A stretch of 64,000 nucleotides of DNA from Rhizobium sp. AC27/96 (GCF_001692325.1 NZ_LXKN01000001.1:496001-560000), one strand, 5' to 3'; counted from the stretch's first letter, positions 28,702 through 38,573 are shown. Numbers and translations are program-made. Notes: generated by a model from the sequence alone, not told the origin.

Positions 28702-29937
28702 CTAAAATGCGGCAACGTTTCTTGCCCGTCCCTCGGCAAGGCTTCGCGGCCCGGTATTTTCCGGTCTTTCCAGCGGGGCAGGGGCGGGATAGCCGAGCAG
28801 TTCATAGTAGATTTTCTCGGTGGCGTCGGCCATGCCTGCAAGCGTATAGCCATCCTTGCGACGGCGGGCCTCGGCGGCAAAGCTGGCAAGCAGCTTGGGA
28901 TCAGCGAAGCGCGCCATCGCGGCGGCCAGCTCTTCCGGATCGTCGCTGTTAGGTACGATATAGCCGTTCCTGCCGGGTTCCAGCACCGTACGCGCGCCCC
29001 CAACATCCGCCAGCAGCAGCGGCTTGCCCGCGGCTGCGGCCTCCAGCATCACATAGGACATCGCTTCGTAGCGGCTCGGCATGACCACGACGTCAAACGC
29101 ATCGATGGCGGTGACCCCCGGTATGCTGTCATCGAGGCGTGCGCGGTGTTCAAGGCCGGCCGCCTTGATCATGTCGGTGACAGCAGATGCCAGTTCGCCG
29201 ACGCCGATCATCAACAAATGAGCCTGCGGCAGTTCCGCGGCTATGCGGGCGAAAGCCTCGACCAGCCGTTCCGGTGCCTTCTGCGGGGTCATGCGGCCGA
29301 CGAAACCGAAGACCAGGGCGTCCTGCGGTATTCCATAGCGCTTGCGGATGGCGCCCCGTTGGCTGCTCGGTGGGGCATTGACGCCGTTGACGACGATGCT
29401 GAGGCGCGCATCGGAAATGCCGAGCGACAGAGCGTGATTATATTCATCCCTGGAAACGCAGATCACGCGGTCGGTCAGGCGATTTCCGAGAAGACGCTCG
29501 ATGCCGCCATAAATCAGCCGGCCCTTGGAACCCAGAGTCGGATCCATGGTGCGAAAGGCGTGCGGCGTGTAGAGCACCGGCACATGTCTTCCGGGCAAGC
29601 GCAAACGCGTCAACGCGCCGGCCTTCGAGCTGTGACCATGGATCAGATCGAAGGCCCCATGTCCGGCGGCTATCTTGCGGAGATGCCACCATGCGGTGAC
29701 ATCCCAGGGGCCTGGCGCGCGGCGCATGGCAAGCGGGATAACATGGTCGAGGCCGATGCCCTCCAGCTCCGAGACGAAGGCCGCCTCGGCGCGCACCGGC
29801 GAATAGACGGCGGTCACCGAATGGCCGCGATGCTGCATCGCCCGGCATAGATCGAGGAAATGCCGGCCGGAGCCGCCACCGCTCGGTTCGAGAACCTGCA
29901 GCAGCGAGAGACGCTTGATGCTGGTGCGAATATTCAC
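28702..29937 (-). CDS. Glycosyltransferase family 4 of the polysaccharide locus
   Basis: A 411-residue cytoplasmic or membrane-peripheral enzyme of the GT-B, GT4 class. The N-terminal Rossmann domain shows LEPSGGGSGRHFLDLCRAMQ and LIHGHSSKAGALTRL; the C-terminal donor-binding domain has FGFVGRMTPQKAPERLVEAF and VMPSRYEAMSYVMLEAAAAG, the E-x7-E motif of retaining transferases. It would add one sugar from a nucleotide-sugar donor to the lipid-linked repeat unit. Its start overlaps the stop of the polymerase gene by four bases, so it is in the operon starting at 32755. Confidence 0.88.
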   Translation of the reverse strand: MNIRTSIKRLSLLQVLEPSGGGSGRHFLDLCRAMQHRGHSVTAVYSPVRAEAAFVSELEGIGLDHVIPLAMRRAPGPWDVTAWWHLRKIAAGHGAFDLIHGHSSKAGALTRLRLPGRHVPVLYTPHAFRTMDPTLGSKGRLIYGGIERLLGNRLTDRVICVSRDEYNHALSLGISDARLSIVVNGVNAPPSSQRGAIRKRYGIPQDALVFGFVGRMTPQKAPERLVEAFARIAAELPQAHLLMIGVGELASAVTDMIKAAGLEHRARLDDSIPGVTAIDAFDVVVMPSRYEAMSYVMLEAAAAGKPLLLADVGGARTVLEPGRNGYIVPNSDDPEELAAAMARFADPKLLASFAAEARRRKDGYTLAGMADATEKIYYELLGYPAPAPLERPENTGPRSLAEGRARNVAAF

Positions 29938-31196
29938 GGTGCTGCTTCCCTTCGGGTCAAGCTACGCTGGTACTTTTGCTCGAGGGCGCCGCAGCCCCAG
30001 ACAATGCCGATCAACATGTAGAGATGGCGCCAGTGGTCGGTATCGATGACGTTGCCGATGCCGACATGGCCGAGGACGACGATCCAGGCGATCATCACAT
30101 AGGGCTGCCAGGGCCGTTCCTTCAGGAGATTGCGAAAGCCGATATAGATGGTCCAGCAGATCATGCTGACCCAGCAGAAGAAGCCGAGCCAGCCATAAGT
30201 GGTCAGCGTCTTCAGCCAGATATTGTGTTCGTCCTCGCGAAACATGGTGGAGAAGACCAGTGGCCCCAATCCAAGCGGTCGTTCCATGGAGAGCATGAAA
30301 CCGATGCGATGGCGCTCGAAGCGGCCAAGATGCCCGCCATCATAATTTTGTACGAGCTGGGTGCGGGTGGAGAAGAGATCGTTGACCTGCGGAAATTGCA
30401 AGGCGACGACGAGCAGCACGACCATGAGGATGATCGCCGCCAGCGACATCACCAGGATACGCAGGCGGAAGGCATTGCTGCGGTGCTTCAGCAGCATGCA
30501 GAAGATCAGCATGGCGGCCGCAAAGGCAAACAGCGCCCAGGCCGCGCGGGAGAAGGAAAGGAAGATGCCGAAGGCAAGGATGAACAGGCAGATGCCCTTG
30601 ATCGGCGCCTTCTTCAAATCACCGATCAGGATGCCATGCATGAGATAGATGGTCGGTGTCACCAGAAAGGGACCAAAGACATTCGGGTCCTGGAAGGCGC
30701 CCATGGCGCGGTCGTAGCGGGTAAAGATGTCGAAGCCGGGAACGGCATGGAAATAGCCGAGAATGCCGAGGCTCGCCGTAATCAGCGCGGCCACGACCCA
30801 GGTATTGAAGATCAGCTTCAGCCGTCTTTCGCTATCTTCGATGATGGCGGCATAGAAGACGGAGCTGAGCGCCAGGAAGGTGGAGACGGCGATATAGACT
30901 GGGCCGTCGAGATGGTCGCTGGCGTTGAGATTGCGCATCTGCGTGATCGACAGCATGCCACCGATGTTGAAGGCCAGAAACAGGGCCAGAAGCGGTGCGA
31001 CGCTGCGGGATATCTTCAACCCGAGAATGAACCAGACGCCGATGAGAAAGGCGAGCCAGAGCTCATAGGGCGCGGGCTCGGCGATCACGAAGCCGGACAG
31101 GAAAACCCCGACGGCAACGCTGGCCGTTCCGATCAGCCGCAACGCGGCGAGCTGCGGCCGCGCGATGCGGGAGGAGGGGAGCTCGATCGTGGTCAA
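29934..31196 (-). CDS. O-antigen ligase/polymerase-like membrane protein (Wzy candidate)
   Basis: A 420-residue inner membrane protein with about eleven helices and a long periplasmic loop (about residues 280-330; FSTRTQLVQNYDGGHLGRFE, EDEHNIWLKTLTTYGWLGF), the layout of Wzy polymerases and WaaL ligases. Its place between the initiating transferase and a glycosyltransferase, overlapping each by four bases, suggests repeat-unit polymerisation of an exopolysaccharide in a Wzx/Wzy pathway. No Wzx flippase is in this window, a gap worth noting. Polymerase versus ligase cannot be settled from the sequence. Confidence 0.8.
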   Translation of the reverse strand: MTTIELPSSRIARPQLAALRLIGTASVAVGVFLSGFVIAEPAPYELWLAFLIGVWFILGLKISRSVAPLLALFLAFNIGGMLSITQMRNLNASDHLDGPVYIAVSTFLALSSVFYAAIIEDSERRLKLIFNTWVVAALITASLGILGYFHAVPGFDIFTRYDRAMGAFQDPNVFGPFLVTPTIYLMHGILIGDLKKAPIKGICLFILAFGIFLSFSRAAWALFAFAAAMLIFCMLLKHRSNAFRLRILVMSLAAIILMVVLLVVALQFPQVNDLFSTRTQLVQNYDGGHLGRFERHRIGFMLSMERPLGLGPLVFSTMFREDEHNIWLKTLTTYGWLGFFCWVSMICWTIYIGFRNLLKERPWQPYVMIAWIVVLGHVGIGNVIDTDHWRHLYMLIGIVWGCGALEQKYQRSLTRREAAP

Positions 31197-32755
31197 TAGG
31201 CATTTTCCGTATTGAGCAGACGGAACGGCGTCAGGAACAGGATCTTCAGGTCGAACAGCAGCGACCAGTTCTCGATGTAGTAGAGATCGTAGGCCGTGCG
31301 GAACCTGATCTTGTCGTCGCTGTCGATCTCGCCGCGCCAGCCGTTGATCTGTGCCCAGCCGGTCACGCCCGGCTTGACGCGATGGCGGGCGAAATAACCT
31401 TCGACGACATCGGAATAGGTCCGGTTGTGGCTGGCGGCGAGCACGGCATGCGGTCGCGGGCCGACAAGCGAGAGATTGCCGAGAAGCACGTTGAAGAGCT
31501 GCGGCAGCTCGTCGATCGACGTCTTGCGGATGAAACGTCCGACAGGGGTGACACGCGGATCGTTTTTGGTGACGGCATTGCGCGCGGTCGGGTCGCTCAT
31601 TTCAGTAAACATCGAGCGGAACTTGAAGACGTTGATGATCTCGTTGTTGAAGCCGTGACGCTTCTGCATGAAGAGGATCGGCCCCTTCGATGTTGCCTTC
31701 ACGGCGATCGCTGCTCCGAGCATGATCGGCCAGAGCAGGGCCAGCGCCACAACACTGAAGAAGACGTCGAAGATGCGCTTGGCGACGCCGTCCCAATCAC
31801 GGATCGGCTTGTTGAAGATATCGAGCATCGGCACGGCGCCGACATGCGAATAGGCGCGGGGCCGGAAGCGCAGCTTGTTGGCGTGCGCCGCCAGACGGAT
31901 GTCGACCGGCAGCACCCACAGCATCTTCAGCAGCTGCAGGATGCGGTCTTCGGCACTGATCGGAAGCGCGATGATCAGCATGTCGACGCGCGTCAACCGG
32001 GCGAACTCGACCAGCTCGGCGACCGTACCCAGCTTCGGATAGCCGGCGACCATCACCGGCGAGCGCTTTTCGCCGCGGTCGTCGAAGATGCCGCAAATAC
32101 GGATATCGTTGTCGGGCTGATGTTCCAGGGCCCGGATCAGCTCCTTGGCCGGTTCGCCGCCGCCGATGATCACGGCGCGTCTTTCCATGATGCCGTTTCG
32201 GGCCCAGTTGCGAATGCCATAGGCGAACAGCAGCCGCGCGACGATCAGGAATCCTGCGCCCGTGGCGAGCCAGCCGCCGAGGAGGGGGATCGAATAAATG
32301 CTGTTGATGTCGAAGGGGATGAGGGCAATGGTCACCACTGCGAAAGCCGCAACCCATGGGCCGACGATCCGATGAAGGAAACGGTGCGGCGAGCGCAGTA
32401 TCGGTATCTGATAGGCGTCGGCCACCTGCAGGAACATGATGGCAAGGCCGCTGAGCGCAATGGTCACGGCCGCTTTCGACAGGAACGGATGCTCGCCCGG
32501 CGCTGTTTCGAAGAAGAAGAGCGCCAGCCCAACCGCGAGCAATGACAGGAATTCGAACAGCCGATATTGTCCGATGATGATCGCCGGCGTCTGGTTGGTC
32601 TCGCGAAATTGCTCGGCGATCTGCCGTGCATAGGCATTGATATCGCTGCTTGGACGATCGTCGCGAGGCTCTTCGGCGCCGCGGGTACGGATTTCCGAAA
32701 CCTGCTTGCGAATGTTGTCCAAGTTAAATTGCTCGGACTTCTCACTAGTGTTCAT
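31193..32755 (-). CDS. Undecaprenyl-phosphate sugar phosphotransferase (initiating enzyme)
   Basis: A 520-residue polytopic protein of the WbaP/WcaJ polyprenyl glycosylphosphotransferase class. It has about four N-terminal helices, a Rossmann-like middle domain ([20 protein letters not shown]), another helix, and the C-terminal sugar transferase domain with [20 protein letters not shown], the Arg-rich FKFRSMF and [20 protein letters not shown]. It transfers a sugar phosphate (glucose or galactose are usual) to undecaprenyl phosphate on the inner leaflet. It begins the repeat unit and heads the three-gene overlapping operon 32755-28702. Confidence 0.88.
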   Translation of the reverse strand: MNTSEKSEQFNLDNIRKQVSEIRTRGAEEPRDDRPSSDINAYARQIAEQFRETNQTPAIIIGQYRLFEFLSLLAVGLALFFFETAPGEHPFLSKAAVTIALSGLAIMFLQVADAYQIPILRSPHRFLHRIVGPWVAAFAVVTIALIPFDINSIYSIPLLGGWLATGAGFLIVARLLFAYGIRNWARNGIMERRAVIIGGGEPAKELIRALEHQPDNDIRICGIFDDRGEKRSPVMVAGYPKLGTVAELVEFARLTRVDMLIIALPISAEDRILQLLKMLWVLPVDIRLAAHANKLRFRPRAYSHVGAVPMLDIFNKPIRDWDGVAKRIFDVFFSVVALALLWPIMLGAAIAVKATSKGPILFMQKRHGFNNEIINVFKFRSMFTEMSDPTARNAVTKNDPRVTPVGRFIRKTSIDELPQLFNVLLGNLSLVGPRPHAVLAASHNRTYSDVVEGYFARHRVKPGVTGWAQINGWRGEIDSDDKIRFRTAYDLYYIENWSLLFDLKILFLTPFRLLNTENAY

Positions 32756-32831
32756 GGCAATTCATCCGGTCGTTACCGGAAAAGAGCTAGCAGATATCAG
32801 CTAAGAAACACTTACAACACCTGCTTGTATT

Positions 32832-33977
32832 CTAACCTTCTCGACCCAGGCCAAGTATATTTTGATACAGGTGCAAAGTATCACGAGCCATGACCGAGGC
32901 GGAAAAGTTCGCCCGGATTGTCTCAATATTGGGCATGTTACGCCGGCCCCATTCCGGGTTCGTGATGGCTTCGGCCATGACACGCGACAGGTCTTCGGCA
33001 TCATCAGAATTGGCAAGCGCTGCGCTGTCTTCTCCAAGCGCTTCCGGAATGCCGCCGACCCGCGAGGCGATAACGGTCTTTCCAGCCGCCAGCGCCTCCA
33101 GAACGATGTAGGGCATGGCCTCGGCGCGTGAGGGAACGACGACGTTTTGAGAAACCGCGAAGGCTTCCTGCACGCGCATGGCCGGCAGCATGCCGATGCG
33201 TTGCCCGAGGCCGCGCTCGATCATCATCCTGTGGTATTTGTCCCTGTCCGGCCCGTCGCCAATCATCAGTGCCGAAAGCGGCCTGCCGATCCGTCGCTCG
33301 GTCTTGGCAAAGGCCTCGACAAACAGATCGGGACCTTTGAGGTCCCTCAGCATGCCGATATAGGCGAAATGCACGGAATCCGATCGTGTCGGCACGCTGC
33401 GAAAGTCCCGCTCGCTGATGCCATTGTAGATCAACACCGAGCGCGTGCGCGGCTTGCCGATCTTTTTCTCATAGGCGCGCCGTTCGAAATCGCAGATGAA
33501 GATCAGGCCGTCAGTCAAGAATTCCAGCATTCGCTCAAGGCTATGCACCAGCATGCCCTGGAGCGAGGCGCGCGGGAAATGCAGGCTGCCGCCATGCGCG
33601 GTGTACAGGCGGGCCACGCGATACTTGTTCACCCGCAGGATCGAGCCGAGCACACGCGCAATCAGGCCGCCCTTGGCGCCATGCCCATGCAATACATCCG
33701 GCCGCAAGCCTCTGATTTTCTTGTAGCTGCTCCAAAGCGTCGAGGCATCGGTGAGACTGATATGCCGTCGGATCGGCAGGCGGATCACGCCGAGCGCGAG
33801 AAAGGGCGCTATGTCCTCGAACAGATGGTCTTCGTGAGCGCCGCCGGTGAGGCTGTCGCAGAGGATGCCGACTTCATGTCCCGCCTTGCTCTGCTCCTCT
33901 GCCAGATCCCGAACGTGGCGGAAGACCCCGCCGACGGGCGATCTGAAACAATGGAGGATCCGGAGGGGTTTTGCCAT
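32832..33977 (-). CDS. Glycosyltransferase family 4 of the polysaccharide locus
   Basis: A 381-residue GT-B enzyme. The N-terminal domain has LHCFRSPVGGVFRHVRDLAE and VLHGHGAKGGLIARVLGS; the C-terminal donor domain has FAYIGMLRDLKGPDLFVEAF and VVPSRAEAMPYIVLEALAAG with the E-x7-E pattern. It is similar in layout but not near-identical to the GT4 enzyme at 28702. It would add another sugar to the repeat unit. The gene starts 12 bases after the Wza-type gene's stop and ends 76 bases before the initiating transferase gene. Confidence 0.88.
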   Translation of the reverse strand: MAKPLRILHCFRSPVGGVFRHVRDLAEEQSKAGHEVGILCDSLTGGAHEDHLFEDIAPFLALGVIRLPIRRHISLTDASTLWSSYKKIRGLRPDVLHGHGAKGGLIARVLGSILRVNKYRVARLYTAHGGSLHFPRASLQGMLVHSLERMLEFLTDGLIFICDFERRAYEKKIGKPRTRSVLIYNGISERDFRSVPTRSDSVHFAYIGMLRDLKGPDLFVEAFAKTERRIGRPLSALMIGDGPDRDKYHRMMIERGLGQRIGMLPAMRVQEAFAVSQNVVVPSRAEAMPYIVLEALAAGKTVIASRVGGIPEALGEDSAALANSDDAEDLSRVMAEAITNPEWGRRNMPNIETIRANFSASVMARDTLHLYQNILGLGREG

Positions 33978-33989
33978 GGGTGGGCGCGG

Positions 33990-34565
33990 TTAGAACAACC
34001 GCTCTCTGACGTAGATCGTGTCGCCCGCCAACACCGGATCGGAGATGCCGACACGACCGGTCATGACGTGACCGTTGATCTTGCGCGTAACGTCCGCATT
34101 GGATTGATTGGCGCGGCTGCTGAAGCCGCCGGCGACCGCGATGGCATTCTGGATCGTCATGCCGGGGACGTAGGAATACTGGCCCGGCTGGCCGACTTCG
34201 CCCATGATATAGACCGAACGGTAGCGATCGACATCGATCGAGACGTCGGGGTCGCGAATATAGCCCTGGCGCAGCTTCTGTGCGATCTGGCCGGAGAGCT
34301 GCTGCAAGGTTCGGCCGCGAGCGGTGACCTGGCCAATGAGCGGAAAGGCAATATAGCCCGCCTGGTCGACAGTATAGGTATTGCTCAAGCCAGGCTGATC
34401 GAACACCGTCACACGCAGCCGGTCACCGCTATCCAGAGAATAAGGCTGGATCGTCGCCTCGTTGAAGGCCTTCGGCGCGGGCTGATAGGTATTGCAGGCA
34501 GCGAGCGCGGCGCTCATGGCTGCCATGCTGAGTGCAAGGGCAATCTTTGGCTTTGCGAAGGGCAT
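33990..34565 (-). CDS. Polysaccharide export outer membrane lipoprotein (Wza/ExoF type)
   Basis: A 191-residue protein from the ATG at 34565. The signal peptide ends in a lipobox-like AALAAC (Cys at about residue 24). A polysaccharide export (PES) domain follows around SGDRLRVTVFDQPGL, and SLBB-type sections lie at DVDRYRSVYIMGEVGQPGQY. It would form part of the outer membrane channel for exopolysaccharide. It is shorter than Escherichia coli Wza (about 380), as rhizobial ExoF-type and GumB-type proteins often are. It is divergent from the co-polymerase gene at 34758. Confidence 0.87.
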   Translation of the reverse strand: MPFAKPKIALALSMAAMSAALAACNTYQPAPKAFNEATIQPYSLDSGDRLRVTVFDQPGLSNTYTVDQAGYIAFPLIGQVTARGRTLQQLSGQIAQKLRQGYIRDPDVSIDVDRYRSVYIMGEVGQPGQYSYVPGMTIQNAIAVAGGFSSRANQSNADVTRKINGHVMTGRVGISDPVLAGDTIYVRERLF

Positions 34566-34757
34566 TTCGCGCTCACAAGAATGGAGAATAACTGTCGTCG
34601 TTATCAGTCCGTTAGGGTTAATGATCGGTAAATAGTCAATAGGATTCCCGCTAAAATTTAGTTCCGTCGAAAATAATGCAAGCGAAATACTATTAACGCT
34701 TGAGTTACCATAGTCGTTTACGGTTAATTTCGGCTTTCTATTACGGAGTTCTTGCAT
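34566..34757. promoter_or_regulatory. Divergent promoter region of the polysaccharide locus
   Basis: This AT-rich 192-base gap separates the Wza-type gene (minus) from the co-polymerase gene (plus), so promoters for both must lie here. It contains ACTATTAAC ... GTTACCATAGT near 34689-34714, an imperfect inverted repeat with ACTAT/ATAGT and AAC/GTT arms, and two GGTTAAT copies. The binding protein is unknown. Confidence 0.4.
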
Positions 34758-36962
34758 ATGTCCGGTGTCAACAACACCCAGCAGGATGTGGACATCGATC
34801 TCGCTCAGCTCTTTCGTGCGGTCTGGCGGCGACGGTTGCGGGTCATCGCCATTACACTCGCAGGTGCCTTTTTGGCGCTTGTCATCGCCAAGCTCGTGTC
34901 GCCCGAATATCGCAGCGAGACCCGCATCCTGATCGAGCAGCGCGCGCCGGCCTTTGCAACAACGACGACCAATAATGATTCCAGCGCCGCGCCGCTGCTG
35001 GACGAGCTGAATATTGCCAGCCAGGTGCAGATCCTGCAGTCGGCAGATCTGATCAAGCAGGTCATTACCAATCTCAAGCTCTACGAGCATCCGGAATTCG
35101 CCGCAGCCAACAACAGCTCCGCGCTTTCCGATCTGCTGGTCAAATTGCACCTGAAGCGTGGCGCTGCCGACAAGGCGCCGGAAGAACGCATGCTGGATGC
35201 CTTCACTGGCCGGCTGCAGGTCTACCAGATCAACAGTTCGCGCGTGATCGGCATAAGCTTCACATCCCGTGACCCGGATCTCGCCGCCAGCGTGCCCAAT
35301 GCCGTGGCGCAGGTCTATCTGTCCATGCAGAGTGGCGCCAAGCTCGATTCCAATAGCGAGGCGACGCGGTGGCTCGAACCGGAGATCGCCAATCTGCGCG
35401 AGAAGGTCAGCGAAGCCGAAAAGAAGGTTGCCGATTATCGCTCGGCCAACGGGCTTCTTCAGACCAGCCAGAACGGCAACTTCGCCACACAACAGCTTGC
35501 CGATATCTCCGGCCAGCTCGCGCAGGTGCGCGGCAACAAGGCCAATGCCGAGGCGAGGGCTCAAGCCGTGCGCAACGCTCTGGCCAGCGGCCTCTCCACC
35601 GACACGCTTGCCGATGTTGCCGGGTCTCAGGCCATTCAGCGATTGAAGGCGACGGAATCCAGCCTGGAATCGCAGATCTCGGATCTGTCGACGACGCTGA
35701 TGGAAGGCCATCCGCGATTGAAGAGCCTACGGGCTCAGCTTGCCGATATCCGCCAGCAGATCAATCGCGAGACCCAGCGGATCCTTGCCAGCATCGAGAA
35801 TGAAGCCAAGGTGGCGCAGCTGCGCGAGCAGCAGCTGCTGGGACAATCAAACACGCTCAAGGCCGATAGCGCCAGGGCAGGGGAGGATGAGGTCGGTCTG
35901 AACGCGCTGGAGCGCGAAGCGGCGGCCGAACGGCAATTGCTGGAAACCTATCTTGCCCGCTACCGCGAGGCAGCCTCCCGCGCCGACAAAAATTCGAGCC
36001 CGGCCGATGCGCGCATCGTTTCCAAGGCCGTGGAGCCGGCCGATCCCGCCTTCCCGAAGGTGGGTCCCATCGTGGTGGTCGCGGCAGTCGCAAGCTTCCT
36101 GTTGACCTCGATTGTCATCATGCTGGCCGAATTGTTCAGCGGACGCGCATTGCGGCCTGTTGGTCCTTCGAACCGCGAGGAACGGGCTGTGCCTGAAATC
36201 TCGTATCGCCCTCAACCTGATATCCGCACCGAGCCTGTTGCCAGCAAGCGTGCCGACGTCCCCGCAAGCATGCTCTCCGTCCCCGCCGACGAAGCTTTGG
36301 CGCAGGAAATGGAAGCAGCGGTCGATCCGGTGCATGAGCCGGAGGAGGCGGTTGAGGAAACCGAAGAGGAAGATTTCTCTATTCAGTCGGTTGCCGATTA
36401 TCTGATCGACAGCGGCTCACGGCTGGCAATCGCCATATCACCGAGCGGTGACGGTGGTTCCACCGCGACGGTCATGCTTGCGCGCACAATCGCCGATGCC
36501 GGAAACCGCATCGTGCTGGTCGACATGACCGGAACCGGTTGTCCCTCCAGGCTCATGGCGGAACATGACGAGCTTCCCGGCGTGACGGACCTGCTTTGCG
36601 GCGAGACCGCCTTTGCCGACACTATTCATCCGGACCGGCTTTCCGATGCCCATCTTGTGCCGCAAGGCATGAGCGATCTAGGCCGTGCGATGCGGGGCGC
36701 CGATCGCCTGTCGCTGATCCTCGATGCGCTCGGCTCGGCCTATGATATCGTTCTGGTGGAATGCGGCGCAGCCGAGGTTTCCGGAGTGGCGCGCCTGACG
36801 CGCAGCAAGGAAACGGAAATCATTCTTTCCATGCCCGAGCCCGACGAAAAGCAGTTCCTTGCAGCGATGACGGAGTTCCAGAAGGCCGGCTATGAACACA
36901 TCATCCTGATGTCGGGCTGGCGCGAGGAGCATGATCCGGACACACGCCGCGACGCTGCCTGA
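34758..36962 (+). CDS. Polysaccharide co-polymerase (Wzz/ExoP type) with degenerate ATPase domain
   Basis: A 734-residue inner membrane protein. A short cytoplasmic start, one membrane helix (about residues 35-52) and a Wzz domain (YRSETRILIEQR) are followed by coiled coil (EPEIANLREKVSEAEKKVAD) to about residue 420, and a second helix near 440-460 (VVVAAVASFLLTSIVIML). The C-terminal part keeps the layout of a BY-type tyrosine kinase, but the Walker A motif reads SGDGGSTAT where Lys is expected, and no Tyr cluster is present at the end. So it is probably a chain-length regulator without kinase activity. The ATG at 34758 follows ACGGAG. Confidence 0.85.
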   Translation: MSGVNNTQQDVDIDLAQLFRAVWRRRLRVIAITLAGAFLALVIAKLVSPEYRSETRILIEQRAPAFATTTTNNDSSAAPLLDELNIASQVQILQSADLIKQVITNLKLYEHPEFAAANNSSALSDLLVKLHLKRGAADKAPEERMLDAFTGRLQVYQINSSRVIGISFTSRDPDLAASVPNAVAQVYLSMQSGAKLDSNSEATRWLEPEIANLREKVSEAEKKVADYRSANGLLQTSQNGNFATQQLADISGQLAQVRGNKANAEARAQAVRNALASGLSTDTLADVAGSQAIQRLKATESSLESQISDLSTTLMEGHPRLKSLRAQLADIRQQINRETQRILASIENEAKVAQLREQQLLGQSNTLKADSARAGEDEVGLNALEREAAAERQLLETYLARYREAASRADKNSSPADARIVSKAVEPADPAFPKVGPIVVVAAVASFLLTSIVIMLAELFSGRALRPVGPSNREERAVPEISYRPQPDIRTEPVASKRADVPASMLSVPADEALAQEMEAAVDPVHEPEEAVEETEEEDFSIQSVADYLIDSGSRLAIAISPSGDGGSTATVMLARTIADAGNRIVLVDMTGTGCPSRLMAEHDELPGVTDLLCGETAFADTIHPDRLSDAHLVPQGMSDLGRAMRGADRLSLILDALGSAYDIVLVECGAAEVSGVARLTRSKETEIILSMPEPDEKQFLAAMTEFQKAGYEHIILMSGWREEHDPDTRRDAA

Positions 36963-38228
36963 TCAATCTCCATCCCCGCCGCCACCATCGTCTGCCGGCG
37001 CGGCGTCGCCGTCACGTCGCGCCCGTATTTTCTGGATGAAGGAATAGAGCCGTCGATTGGACTTGATCGCCACCTTCGTGCGCGTAATGCCGCGTTGTGC
37101 CACCGCAGCCAGATGGCCCATCGTCGAAATCGGCAGGAACAGATCATGCTGCACGGTTTCCATCGGGCACCATGAGCGCTTGTAGGTCTGGTTGCCGATG
37201 CCGAAATCGAAGAGGGCGGCGCCCTCGCGATGCAGCCGCTCGATCATCAGCCAGAACAGCAATTCGCCGGGGCTCGCCTCGGGGACGAGTGTCTCGTCGA
37301 TCGAGGCAAACTGGCAGATGACATGATCTCCCTTGCGCGAGAGGGCGGCGATTGCCGGAATGTGGCCCTCATGCTCACCCTTCAGTCGCAGCGCGTGGAT
37401 CTGCAGCGTCGCATCGAGGCCGCTATTTCCATGCCGGTGCAACATCGCACGCAGCGCGGTCTTGATGCGGGTGTCTTTGAAGGCATCCGGCAGGCCGGCA
37501 TCCTTGAAGCGGACCGCCTTCTGCCGGAAGAACAGGTCGAGAAGCGCGTCCTGCTGTTCGAAATCGGCGATGACGTGTTCGTAGCCGCCCTTTGCATCCA
37601 GGAGCCGGCTCTGATGCTTGAACTTCTTGCGCCGGCGCTTGGCGTTCACCTGCTTCAGGCTTGCCTCGAAACTGCCGAGGAAGGGAAGCTGGAAGGCGCG
37701 GTTCTGGTTTTCGATTGATGTCAGCGATGCGAGCGGGCTGCCGCGGCCGCGCCATGTGAGGGGAACGTTGCGCAGGACGGCGACATCGACCTTGCCGCGC
37801 AGAGCCGCCGCGATGGCGTTTGCCTGAATGGAAGTCAGTTCGCCATTTGCCAGGAAGCCGGCCGAAAACAGGCCGGTATTGATATTGTTATGGTGACCCC
37901 CGGTGAACTCGGCCCGTCGTATTCCGCGGCTGCGGATGATCTCGAGCGGCAGGATGAAGGCAACATGCTCGCCGATGGAGCCACGGACGATGGTCAACGG
38001 TCGTTGGAAGCTTTCCACCCAGGCGGCACACCAGTCATAACTTTGGTGTAGCGAGCACAGGTCGTCTTGCTCCAGCGCGCGCCATTCTGCTTCGAGCGGC
38101 GCCATGCTGTCGAAGATGTCGACGCGCAGATGGGCGCCTGCGGCGGTCTGCGTCGGCACGGATGCTGTCTGCTCATCCGTTGCCTCGGCGGCTACCATAT
38201 CGGCGATATCTCGCGTCTGGGTCTGCAT
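36963..38228 (-). CDS. CelD/BcsL-like GNAT acetyltransferase
   Basis: A 421-residue protein from the ATG at 38228, preferred because GGAGAGGATCGG precedes it. It belongs to the large GNAT-like family annotated as cellulose biosynthesis protein CelD in rhizobia, with the substrate part about residues 35-220 and the GNAT_6-type acetyltransferase part about 200-370 (SFEASLKQVNAKRRRKKFKH, LFDFGIGNQTYKRSWCPMET). It may acylate a sugar residue of the exopolysaccharide made by the neighbouring genes; this is inferred from location. It is convergent with the co-polymerase gene and ends right at its stop. Confidence 0.78.
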   Translation of the reverse strand: MQTQTRDIADMVAAEATDEQTASVPTQTAAGAHLRVDIFDSMAPLEAEWRALEQDDLCSLHQSYDWCAAWVESFQRPLTIVRGSIGEHVAFILPLEIIRSRGIRRAEFTGGHHNNINTGLFSAGFLANGELTSIQANAIAAALRGKVDVAVLRNVPLTWRGRGSPLASLTSIENQNRAFQLPFLGSFEASLKQVNAKRRRKKFKHQSRLLDAKGGYEHVIADFEQQDALLDLFFRQKAVRFKDAGLPDAFKDTRIKTALRAMLHRHGNSGLDATLQIHALRLKGEHEGHIPAIAALSRKGDHVICQFASIDETLVPEASPGELLFWLMIERLHREGAALFDFGIGNQTYKRSWCPMETVQHDLFLPISTMGHLAAVAQRGITRTKVAIKSNRRLYSFIQKIRARRDGDAAPADDGGGGDGD

Positions 38229-38363
38229 CCGATCCTCTCCGCGCTGGCGGTATTCGGGCACAACCCTACGGGGAGCGGTTTATTTTTGGCTTAATAGGGC
38301 ACGATTTGCCTGGGTATCCCGTGGATCAGGGTTAGCCTTGCGTAAACGCTGCGCGTGCCGCGA

Positions 38364-38573
38364 CTATTGCGGACGTGGCCCCGCCATCCATTTGATAATG
38401 CCCATGGCCGGAAGCACCCAGATGATACCGCTGAAAAGGAAGTAGAGGAAATGAACCCAGCCGGGTTGATCTCCGAGCGTACGCACTGCAACTATCATGG
38501 CAACGATCGCATAGATTACAACCAAAAGCACAAGCAGGATCATGCCGATGAATTTGCGCAGGCGAAGGGGCAC
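38364..38573 (-). CDS. DUF2842-like small membrane protein
   Basis: A 69-residue protein. The GTG at 38573 is chosen because AGAGGAG sits ten bases before it and the product then begins PLRLRKFIGMILLVLLVVIY, the usual start of DUF2842 proteins; a start at 38663 would add 30 unrelated residues. Two hydrophobic helices are seen, the second around FLYFLFSGIIWVLPAMGII. It is an inner membrane protein conserved in alphaproteobacteria with no known function. It is divergent from ctaA, as is common in the group. Confidence 0.75.
   Translation of the reverse strand: MPLRLRKFIGMILLVLLVVIYAIVAMIVAVRTLGDQPGWVHFLYFLFSGIIWVLPAMGIIKWMAGPRPQ

Noticed and set aside
31382..32545. A 387-residue open frame antisense to the initiating sugar transferase
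   Set aside because: Composition is that of a shadow frame; the sugar transferase on the other strand is unambiguous.
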